Of a stretch of 64,000 nt of DNA, positions 55,236 to 64,000 are shown in pieces. Numbering within the stretch: position 1 is the first letter of the stretch; every line of letters starts with the position of its first letter. The notes below the pieces were generated by a model. The model did no database searches. It had not been told where the DNA came from and saw only the letters and a program-made list of their open reading frames with translations. Source of the stretch: Platanthera guangdongensis (lineage: Eukaryota; Streptophyta; Magnoliopsida; Asparagales; Orchidaceae); NCBI GenBank assembly GCA_039583875.1, contig CM077153.1, forward strand, positions 64,736,482 through 64,800,481, read 5' to 3'. Position numbers and translations under genes: made by a program.

Positions 55236-57910
55236 ATGGCTTCTTCTGCTGGTTCTAGTGAGGCTCCCATATCACTGGTACCAACCGGTAGAGATCCGTT
55301 CTGGGCATTTGGTGAGAAGTTGGTTGCAAACGACACAAACCGAATCAAATGCAACTACTGAAAGCAGACAGTGAATGGCGGAATTACACGTTTCAAGCAT
55401 CACTTGGCTGGGTGGAAGGGTAATGTTAAGCCATGCCCTCAGGTTCCCGCCGACGTTAAGGCTAAAGCGTATTCGGCCCTGAACTCAAATTTACAGAGTA
55501 AGAGGGCTAAAAGTGTCAAGTTTCAAGCAATCTTAAATGAGGTGCTTGTTGGAGGAGTGCATGTTGATCAAGAAGAGCACACTAGTATACTTAGGAGCAC
55601 AGGTTCAAAAGGTCCAATGGACCAGTTTGTTCATTCAGCTGTCGAGTCTACCAAGGGAAAAGATTCCCAACAAAGCACGATAGAGAGTAAGTACAAAAAG
55701 AAAGTCAGAGATGATGCTGCCGTGTACATAGGTAGATGGGCATATGAAAACGGGATCTCGTTTAACGTCATATGTAATTCAGCCTTTCAGCAGATGGCTC
55801 ATGTCATTGGTTTATGCGGACCTGGGATGAAGATCCCAACATTTTATGAGTTGAGAGAGAAAATTTTGCGAGGGGAGGTGGAGATGACGAAGGAGATGTT
55901 GGGCATATTCACGCAGACCTGCAAATTGAATGGTTGCAGTATCATGACCGATGCGTGGACAGATCGGAAGGGTAGGAGCGTGATGAATATCATGATACAT
56001 TGTAGTTCTGGAATAGCATTCTGGCTTTCGAAGAATGTCTCCTCCTCCACACACGATGAGAAGTTCATCTTTGACTTCTTGGATGAGGCGATTGATAGCC
56101 CTGAGAGCCCAGGAGAGCATGGTATCCTGCAGATTGTGACGGATAGCGCGTCCAATAATATGCCTGTTGCAAAGCTTATGACTTTGAAAAGACCTACGAT
56201 TTTTTGGAATTGTTGTGCGGCTCACACTATTAATCTACTGTTACAAGATATAGGAAAATTGAAGTCAATAAAGAGTGTTATCTCCTTAGGCTGACAACTC
56301 TCTATATTCATCTATGGTCACACCATCTCGCTCGACATGTTTAGAGAGTCAACAAAGGACTTGGACTCTCATGAGCTTATTCGACCAGGTGTGACGAGAT
56401 TCGCTACAGCATTTCTATCTTTAGAGAGCAACTTAGAGAAGAAGAATCAATTGAGGGGTTTATTCACATCTGCAAAGTGGGCTGCAACAAAGTAGGCAAG
56501 TAGTGCTGGGGGAAAGCAGGTAAAACTATTGCTTCTTTATTCATTTCATTTAAAATATATGTTTTGAAAGTTGTCATTTTATAGTATTTTCTTAATATTT
56601 TATTTTGCATATGGTAGACTGCAATGATAGTGATGAGCGCTAGATTTTGGGCGAATGTCGAGCTGGCTGTTGGTATATTCACACCATTTGTGAGAGTTTT
56701 GAGAAGAGTCGACGGGGATACACCATCCATGGGGTGATTATATGGTGATATCAAAAAAGCTATGGAAGAGGTTGTCGTAGTTCTCGATCACCAAGAGAAC
56801 AAATATCTTCCTATATGGAAGTTGATTGATAGCAGATAGGAGAAAAAGATGAGCAGCCCTCTGCACCTTGCAGGTTATTACTTAAACCCAAATTTTTATT
56901 ATTTTTGTCGAGTGGAGATTGAACAGTCCTATGCACTTCGCAGGGTATTACTTAAACCCATATTTTTATTATTCTCATCGAGTGGAGATTGAGGCTGACG
57001 GAAGGTTTATGAGTGGTTTTGTTGAGTGTCTCTCAAGTATATATAGGAAAGATCCTTCTACACAGGATCACATCAGCGCTGAGCTTGATGTTTACCAATA
57101 CCAACAAGGGTTATTTGGTAAAGAGATGGCAAAGAGACAGCTACAAAATCCCAAATTAAATCCAGGTACATTTTAATATATATATTTATTAACAATAATG
57201 ATGTATTTATGTATAATAAATGAATAATTAATAGTTTAATACATTGTGTTGTCATTTTAATTTTCACAGTACACTGGTGGCGGCTTAACGGTGCTGATAC
57301 GCCGTACCTTAAAACTATGGTCATGAAAATTTTAAGTCTGACTACTTCATCTTCTGGCTGTGAGAGGAACTGCATCACCTTCGAGATGGTATACATTAAT
57401 TTAGTTATGTAGTTAAACATTTATATCTTATTATATGATTGTATGCATTATTTAACTCTTTTTAAAAATGTATAGATACATTCTAAAAAGAGAAATAAAC
57501 TTGATAGCAAGAGATTGAACGATTTAGTATTTGTAAAGTTCAATGCTTTGCTAAAGTCGAAATATTCAGAGACATCTCGGGATCCATTGGCAGCTAAGAA
57601 TGTTGATTCTGGAATGGTACAAGAGTGGATGGCAAATGTTGATCCTGAGGAGGATGAAGATGACGATGATGAAGTCTTTCCTGGCGAGGGGCTGACATGG
57701 GCGCAAATTGGCAATATAGTCGACGCTGATCATGATGAAAGGAGAGCTCAAAGATTAGCTACAAGTAAAGAAGTGACAATTAGTTATCAAAGAAGGGGAA
57801 AGAGAAAAATATTTGTAGTGGACGAGGGAGATCTAGAGGGTTCATCGGATGAAGATCATATTCTATCTACTCTGCCAACTATAGATGAGTTTCCAGGTGA
57901 TGAAGAATGA
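55236..57910 (+). pseudogene. hAT transposase, BED finger plus DUF659 and dimerisation domains
   Basis: The ATG at 55236 follows an acceptor-like TTAG. Residues 20-55 form a BED zinc finger with DPFWAFGEKL and GITRFKHHLAG, but the codon of its second Cys is TGA (55359-55361). The open part 55371-56294 carries MTDAWTDRKGRSVMNIMIHC and VTDSASNN, with catalytic-type Asp residues, in the DUF659 region, then NCCAAHTINLLLQDIG. Further stops lie near 56292 and 56490. Later exons give DGRFMSGFVECL, TSSSGCERNCITFEM (57345-57390) and, after another intron, IHSKKRNKLDSKRLNDLVFV (57478 on), the hAT C-terminal dimerisation block, ending in an acidic tail at 57910. It would cut and rejoin element ends in the nucleus. 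Confidence 0.88.
56862..56995. repeat. Short tandem duplication inside the hAT T transposase gene
   Basis: The segment with GCAGGTTATTACTTAAACCC and TCGAGTGGAGATTGA is present twice in direct tandem about 68 bases apart, the second copy closer to the expected transposase reading. The duplication shifts the frame and is one of the lesions that disable the gene. Confidence 0.85.
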
Positions 57911-58179
57911 GGTATGTTTGAGTTTTCATATTTAAAGTGTTGTATGTTAAATGCTACATATAGATTTTAATATTTAAAAGTTCAATAGGTTGTAAAATAA
58001 GTAGTACTGTGATATGTATAAAAATTAAAAAATAACATTTAATTACATATATAATTAATTAAATATTAAAATCCGATATATGAAATATCCCCGATATATC
58101 CCCCGATATATAAAAAACCGACATGAAAACCCAAACCGACGTGTCCTCGACATCCGACATCTGCAACATTGCATGGTAC

Positions 58180-61100
58180 GGATGCATATTCTTCACCGCA
58201 CTCTGCTTGCGTCACTTTGTGAGGCCTTCAGTATGATCCTGGGTGATGAAGACCGTCGGAGGTCTCTCAGTGTTATTCCCCTGCTAGATCGCCTGCTCTC
58301 ACTAGCGTTGGTCGTGGCCAAGTCCTCAGCCCTAGCTCGTCTGCTCCTATGTGTGACTATTGTGGCCGAAGAGGCCATACTCGGGAGGTGTGCTACAAGC
58401 TCCACCCTCATCTTGCCCCTCGTGGTCGTGGTCGTGGACGAGGGCCTGGACGAGGGTGCCATCGCTTCGGTGGTTCCAGACCTCATGAGGCTGCTTACTC
58501 TACAGATGTCTACAACAAGACCCCCCATACTGTGCCCGGGCCTCTTACTTCTCCTGAGTTGGATGTTTTCTGCCGTATGCTGCACTCTCAGTTTGACTAG
58601 CCTCCTGGTGCTTCCGCTTCCATTGTTATTATTGCTCTGTCGCATGCTCATGCTGCCACTGCCTCTCCGTCTGAGTGGGTGATTGATTCTGGTGTCACTC
58701 ATCACATGACCGGATATTCATCAGGTTTCCTCTCTTACGCCCCTTTGTCTGGTAAGGACAAAGTTATCTCTGCTAATGACTTATTGTCTCTCATTGTTGG
58801 ACAAGGCCAGATCTCTTTCTCCCCTTCTATCTCTCTACCATATGTTCTTCATGTTCTCTCCTTTCCTCGTAATCTTCTTTCTACCAGTAACATTACTCGC
58901 TCTCTTAATTGCTCTGTAACCTATTTTTCTGACTCCCGTGTTTTTTTAGGAACTGGATACGAAGCGGTACATTGGCAGTGGTAGGAACCGCGGTGGACTG
59001 TATTACCTGGATTAACCTCCTTCTCAGACCCTCTTTTGCGCTCCTGTTACAGGTGATGATGTTCACTGCTGGCACCTGCGGCTTGGACATCCCTCTCCCC
59101 TCTACCTTCAGAAATTGTTCCCTGTTTTTTCCCCTTTTTAAGAACTTTTGTCCGTGATATTTGTGATGAGCCTAAGTATATGCGACATAGTTCATCGCAT
59201 TTAGCTTCTCCTTGTAGCACGTCGTTTGATATTGTTCATTCTGATGTTTGGGGACCGTCTCTTATTTTATCTACCTTTGGGTTTCGTTGGTTTGTCACAT
59301 TTATTGACTGTTTTTCTCGTACAACTTGGGTGTATTTGATCAAAAAGAAAAGTGAAGTTTTCCCTTGCTTTCAGATTTTTCACAAAATGGTTCAAACCCA
59401 ATTTAAGGGTGTGGTTCGTGTTTTACGGAGTGACAATGGGGGGGGAGTATGACGATCGGGGGGTCTTTGGCTCGTACCTTGCTAGTCATGATATCATACA
59501 CCAGACCACGTGTGTTTACACCTCTACCCAAAATGGAGTTGATGAACGGAGAAACCGACACCTATTGGACGTTGCATGTTGTCTTCTGCGCGCTATGCAC
59601 CTCCCTAAGTCCTATTAGGGTGATGCAGTTCTTACTGCTGCATACCTTATCAATCACCTTACCTCACGTGTGCTTAGTTATCTTACTCCCCTTACTCAGC
59701 TGTCTACCATGACTGCGGTCTATACTTCCCACCTTCCTCCTCGTGTTTTTGGTTATGTATGTTTCGTCCACATCCATTTGCCTCACCGTGAGAAATTGGA
59801 CCCTCGGTCCCTCCGGTGTGTATTCCTCGGATACTCGTCCACTACGAAAGGGTATCGATGTTATCACCCTCCCTCTGGGCGTGTCTACTGCACTATGGAT
59901 GTTACCTTTTGAAAAGGGGAATCCTTTTTTTCTCCATCGACTCATGCTCCTCGTCAGGGGGAGAATAATGGCGATATGGATGTCCCTCTTCCCCTTCTTC
60001 CTTCTCTACCACCACAACCTCCTGTGTCTCAGGAACAGGAACCACCTATCACTGTTCCTCTCTCTGATACTCTGATATCTTCTTTTCCTCACGTATATCA
60101 TCGCCTCTCCTCCCGAATACAGGCTACTAAGTCTCTGCCTCAACCAGTGCCCGCCACTGCCTCAGATTCTTATGATGCAGATTTGCACATCCCGCTTGCC
60201 CTGTTGAAAGATAAAATTGCATGCACTAAACATCCTATTTCAAACCACGTGGCTTACCATCACCTTACCCCGGCCCACAGGCCTTTGTCGTTTCTCTCGC
60301 GACAGTTGTTGTTCCCAGGGCATGGCAGGAAGCTCTGGGTATCCCGGCCTGGACTCAGGCGATGGAAGAGGAGATGTCGGCCTTGGATAAGAACCATACT
60401 TGGGATGTCTCTCTCCTCCCTCCCGGCAAGAGGGCTATTGGCTCGCGATGGGTGTTTTCAGTCAAACAAAACCCAGAAGGAAAGGTCGAACGGTACATGA
60501 CACGTCTGGTTTCTTAGGGGTACACTCAGACATAGGAAGTTGACTACCAGGAGACCTTCGTCCCTGTGTCTAAGATGGACTCTATTCGGGTACTGCTCTC
60601 TTGCGCGGCTTGCATGTACAGGAATCTTCATCAACTGGATGTTAAGAACGTGTTCCTCCATGGTGAGCTCGAGGAAAAGGTGTACATGAAATTCACTCTG
60701 GGGTTTATAAAAAAGGAGCAGAAGACCTTATCTGTTGACTAAGGAGGTCCTTATATGGCCTGAAACAGTCCTCCAAAGTGTGGTTTGGCAGATTCCTCAT
60801 AGCTATGCTCAAATTTGGGTACAACCAGGCGCAGTCAGATCACACTATATTTATTCAGCGGCGTGTGCAGGGTGTCGTGGTCCTTATTGTTTATGTGGAT
60901 GACATTGTAATCACAGGTAACGATTTGGAAGAGATCGCAAATCTTAAGTCTCTCTTACCTGCCGAATTTGAGGTCAAAGACTTGAGACGACTACGATACT
61001 TTCTGGGAATTGAGGTGACTAGATCTGATCAGGGTATCTTTATATCACAGCGGAAATATGTCCTAGATTTGCTACTGGAGACCGGTATGCTTGGTTGTGT

Positions 61101-61848
61101 TCCTGCAAACTCTCCGATGGAAGAAAATCATGGAATCAACGAAGACGGTGACAATGACAAGGCCGACGTCACTCGCTATCAGAGATTAGTTGGGAAACTA
61201 ATATACTTGTCACATACTAGTCCGGACATTACTTATGTAGTTGGCATCCTGAGTAGGTACATGCATGCTCCCAGGGTCAGACATCAAGAGGCAGCATATC
61301 GTGTGCTACGGTATTTGAATAAAGCCCCAGGTCGAGGTCTTCTGTTCTCCAAGAACGACCACCTGAGGATTGAAGTTTTCACCGATGTTGATTAGGCGGG
61401 ATGCCGTGACGATCGGAAATCTACAACAGGTTATTTTTCCTTTGTTGGAGGAATCCTTGTAACATGACACAGTAAGAAGCAAAATGTAGTGGTCAGATCG
61501 AGTGTTGAGGCAGAATACCGTGCTATGTCCCAAGGCATGTGTGAGGGTCTATGGTTGTGTACCATTCTTCAAGACTTGGAGTTTCCCGTGACGTCACCAT
61601 TCTCCTTATTTTGCGACAACAAGGCGGCCATCAGCATAGCCCACAATCCAGTTCAACATGACAGAACAAAGCACGTGGAGGTGGATCGGCATTTCATCAA
61701 AGATCACTTGGATAAAAAGACAGTGGTTACACCATTCATCCACTCTAAAGATCAGCTACCATATGTGTTCACTAAGAGCTTGGGAAGTGACTCGTTCATG
61801 GATAACATCAAGCGACTTGTAATGACTGACATCTTCCATCCGACTTGA
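58180..61848 (+). pseudogene. copia Y gag end and pol relic
   Basis: The zinc knuckle CDYCGRRGHTREVCYKLHPH is intact at 58352. The protease motif reads DSGVTHHMTG at 58685. A frame break at a T-run near 58945 precedes the GAG-pre-integrase. Integrase has FDIVHSDVWGPS near 59227 and VLRSDNGG near 59430. Reverse transcriptase carries LIVYVDDIVITGNDLEE near 60880 and LRYFLGIEVTRSDQGIFISQ near 60990; RNase H has SSVEAEYRAMSQGMCEGLW near 61500 and FCDNKAAISIAHNPVQHDRT near 61610. Many stops and shifts, especially between 59580 and 60780, separate these. Upstream, only leader and a FLMGLNMEFD segment remain of gag (53590-53632). Confidence 0.88.
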
Positions 61849-62468
61849 GGGGGAGACTTGAGAGTTATTATACAAGTCGTATATTCTGCATTATATTCTG
61901 CATTATATTCCACATTTATTTGTAATTATTATGCGAGTGTTAGTTTAGTCTCACACTGTGAGTCTCGTTATTATATATCATTGTAGTCCATATATATTCC
62001 CACGTTGTGGAAGAATAAAGCAAGATTTCTCTCGATTCAACTGTTTGTTAGGTGATCTTTAACGAATAACGGTTTAACTCGTGAGTTTATGACCTCCACC
62101 ATCGTGCCAAACGGAGCGTAGAGGTTCATCATATTCTATTGTCATCGACAACTTCTAGACATTCTGCTTCCACTTGTTTAATTTCACGTGTTATACCGTT
62201 ATTACGTGTAACACAAAATGTTTATATTAGTTTGATAAATTTAGGAGTTCAATAAATATTAAATTATTAAATTATTAATCTATATAAATTAAAAAAATAG
62301 ATTTATGAATAATTACGCACATAAATAATTAAATATTAAAACCTGATATATGAAATATCCCCGATATATCCCCCGACATATTAAAATCAACATGAAAAAC
62401 ATAAACCGGCATGAAAAAACTAAACTGACGTGTCCCCGATATTCGTCATCTAGAACCTTGTGTTGAAT

Positions 62469-62744
62469 AACCAATACCTAAGTAAATTGTTAGCTGGATG
62501 TCGGGGCTTCGCCGGAGATCGCGACGACGAGGGGAACTTCTGTTCGATGGCGTGGACAAAAAACAAGAGAGAGTGGCGCGGGATAAGGGACTAGGGAAAC
62601 GGAAAGGCTCCGCTGGGTCGGAACCTCTCTTGTTCAATTCCAAATCCAAAATACTCCAAACATACATAATAGTTCACATCTCTCCGATATATAGGGAGAG
62701 ACCCACATAGCCCGTGCGGCCCTACAACACATAATAAATATTAC
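62469..62744. other. No gene recognised
   Basis: A short GC-moderate stretch between the duplication of hAT Z and the LTR of copia R. A CGATATATAGGGAGAG promoter-like segment at 62685 suggests a leftover LTR end, but no partner was found. Confidence 0.35.
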
Positions 62745-64000
62745 TGTAGAGAAAACCTCAAACTTGTATATACTTTCTCAATAATCAAATACAAGGTATG
62801 AATACACATTTATAGGAGGGAGAAAGAGAGAAGAGTCTTATACACGATGTGAGACTAAAGAGAAGAAAAGAAAAAAAACAAATAAATGGGCCATAAATGA
62901 GCCACTTTGCATGGGCTTTTCCAACACTCTCCAGCAAGCTGGAGCATACAAGTCGTATGCACCCAGCTTGGATAGACACTGGTAAAACAGGGTACTAGGT
63001 AGAGCCTTGTGAGGATATTTGCAACTTGTTCAGTACCCGGAACATGCTTCAATTCTATCTTCTTCATTTGGACTTTCTCCCGGATAAAATGACAGTCCAC
63101 TTCAATATGTTTCGTTCTTTCAAGAAAGACTGGATTCTTTGCAATATGTATTGTCGCTTGCCTGTCGCATAGCAGGATGGCAGGTGAGGGAAGTTTTACC
63201 CCTAGATCAGCAAGGAGACTTTCAAGCCAGGTAAGCTTAGAGACAACAGATGTCATCGATCGATATTCTGCTCCAGCTGAAGATTAAGCAACCACGGCTT
63301 GTTTCTTACTTCGTTGGGTCACAAGATGACCTCCAAAATAGGTACAAAAGTCACTGGTTGACAGGCGATCATCCAAGGAACCGGCATAATCTGCATCAGA
63401 ATACGCAACTAATGTTGGAGTGGAGGATGAAGTTTTGTATACCAATCCTTGACCCGGAGCTGTTTTAAGGTATCTAAGGATGCGCTCAACAGCTTGAAGG
63501 TGAGATGTTCGCGGGGCATGCATAAACCTGTTGACCACCCCAACAGCGAAGGATATATCCGGTCTTGTGACCGTTAGGTAGATCAATTTTACAACCAGTC
63601 GTCGATAGTATTCCGGATTTTGAAGATAAAGATCTATATCACAAAAATGTGCACACAGCTTATGATTTGCATTCATTGAAGTAGTAGTAGGCTTGCATCC
63701 AGAGTAGGCAGCATCTTGAAGGAGGTCCAGACAGTACTTCCTTTGGGATATGACAAGTCCGTCCGGTCGTCTCGCGATCTCAAGACCGAGAAAGTATCAA
63801 AAATGCCCCAGATCTTTTGTTTGAAAGACGGAGCTGAGGTGTTGTTTGATCGTTTGGATGCCCTTCGAATCATCTCCAGTGATTAAGATGTCATCAACAT
63901 AAACCAATTGAAGAACAACTTTTGTCGCCTGATTTCGTGTGAACAGAGAGAAGTCAGCTGAACTTCGAGTAAAGCCGACTTGCCGGACGGCCTTACTAAA
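62745..64000 (-). mobile_element. Ty1/copia element R, partial, runs off the right edge
   Basis: 62745-62926 is a 182-bp 3' LTR (plus strand TGTAGAGAAAACC to TTTTCCAACA). It is followed by a purine tract CTTGCTGGAGAG on the minus strand. Further right the minus strand encodes RNase H (FLERTKHIEVDCHFIREKVQ near 63090), the connection region (YRRLVVKLIYLTVTRPDISF near 63590), and reverse transcriptase with the VYVDD motif near 63900. A stop at about 63283 and shifts near 63000 and 63670 disable it. Protein and LTR similarity place it with Q and N. The 5' half lies beyond the window. Confidence 0.9.

Larger units (their letters stand above)
53633..58171 (+). mobile_element. hAT element T with transposase gene
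   Basis: CATGGTAC at 53625-53632 and 58172-58179 is the eight-base duplication; without T the gag frame of Y is continuous. The left end reads CAGTGTTGTGGATATCGG and the right end, inverted, CAATGTTGCAGATGTCGG. Subterminal GACATGTCGG palindromic motifs crowd the left end (53645-53690, 53750-53790), and GATATATCCCCGATATAT-type motifs the right (58075-58110). The 4.5-kb element carries one multi-exon transposase gene, now decayed. A T-like source could have mobilised Z. Confidence 0.95.
53055..62042 (+). mobile_element. Ty1/copia element Y, host of hAT T
   Basis: LTRs at 53055-53229 (175 bp) and 61856-62042 (187 bp), flanked by GTTTG at 53050-53054 and 62043-62047. The primer site TGGTATTAGAG follows at 53230 and the purine tract TGAGGGGGAG precedes the 3' LTR at 61846. 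Both LTRs contain GGAAGAATAAAGCAAG near their ends, with a poly(A)-signal-like AATAAA. Coding sequence is heavily decayed and lacks the capsid part of gag. hAT T lies in the remaining gag piece with an eight-base duplication. Y is a relative of V. Confidence 0.93.
52605..62460. mobile_element. Small hAT element Z, now split by copia Y
   Basis: TGTTGAAT at 52597-52604 and 62461-62468 flanks the element, an eight-base hAT duplication. The left end reads AAGTGTTGTCGATATCC and the right end, inverted, CAAGGTTCTAGATGACG. Both ends carry the GACATGTCGG and CGATATAT vocabulary of hAT T. Without Y the element is only about 0.86 kb (52605-53049 and 62048-62460 plus one GTTTG) and codes for nothing. 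It looks like a deletion derivative of the T family. End matches are imperfect, so it is old. Confidence 0.8.

Overview
This window comes from a nuclear chromosome of a flowering plant and is almost entirely transposable elements. Several things point that way: Ty1/copia and Ty3/gypsy polyproteins of plant type, chromovirus-style long terminal repeats (LTRs), two-gene PIF/Harbinger elements, and hAT elements with BED-finger transposases. The spliceosomal introns are of plant size, and the only host-like gene is a fragment of an AZG purine permease. The species cannot be named from this sequence. No rRNA, tRNA, CRISPR or prokaryotic operon was seen.

Positions 1-33 kb form one deep nest, readable from target-site duplications (TSDs). 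A minus-strand copia (W; pieces at 2361-3630 and 32515-33000) is split inside gag by an LTR element with 2.6-kb LTRs and only 0.6 kb between them (X, 3631-32509; TSD ttaat/ttaac). W is also entered on its left by another copia (V, 1 to ~2360). X's left LTR holds a plus-strand copia (P, ~4181-13240), itself split by a PIF/Harbinger element (H1, 8308-12811, TSD TAA). X's right LTR holds a 14.35-kb Tat-lineage gypsy (G, 16700-31051, TSD CTCAT). G carries a solo LTR (S, 17773-20385, TSD TGGTG) and a hAT-type non-autonomous element (M, 25717-27010, TSD GTTAGGTA). G lacks reverse transcriptase. Between its integrase and 3' LTR it has two genes on the opposite strand. The first (17372-21171) reads as an intact four-exon gene of 328 codons with its own TATA box. 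The second (21791-23567) is broken.

Positions 33-37 kb hold relics of a second PIF/Harbinger element and unassigned DNA. From 37.4 to 47.8 kb three minus-strand copia elements lie in a row. Q (37397-42616) is nearly complete. K is an LTR plus leader (42617-43436). N (45339-47787, TSD AATTA) is a compact deletion derivative whose whole interior is one open frame. Q, N and R (62745 to the window end) belong to one LTR family.

From 47.8 to 52.6 kb the DNA is the least repeat-like part and holds the truncated AZG permease copy (49194-49766). From 52.6 to 62.5 kb is a second nest: a small hAT element (Z, TSD TGTTGAAT) contains a copia (Y, 53055-62042, TSD GTTTG), which contains a larger hAT (T, 53633-58171, TSD CATGGTAC) with a decayed transposase gene. 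Z and T have related ends.

Nearly all coding regions are decayed. The two frames still open end to end are the antisense gene in G and the fused frame in N. Boundaries supported by TSDs are firm; others are marked approximate.
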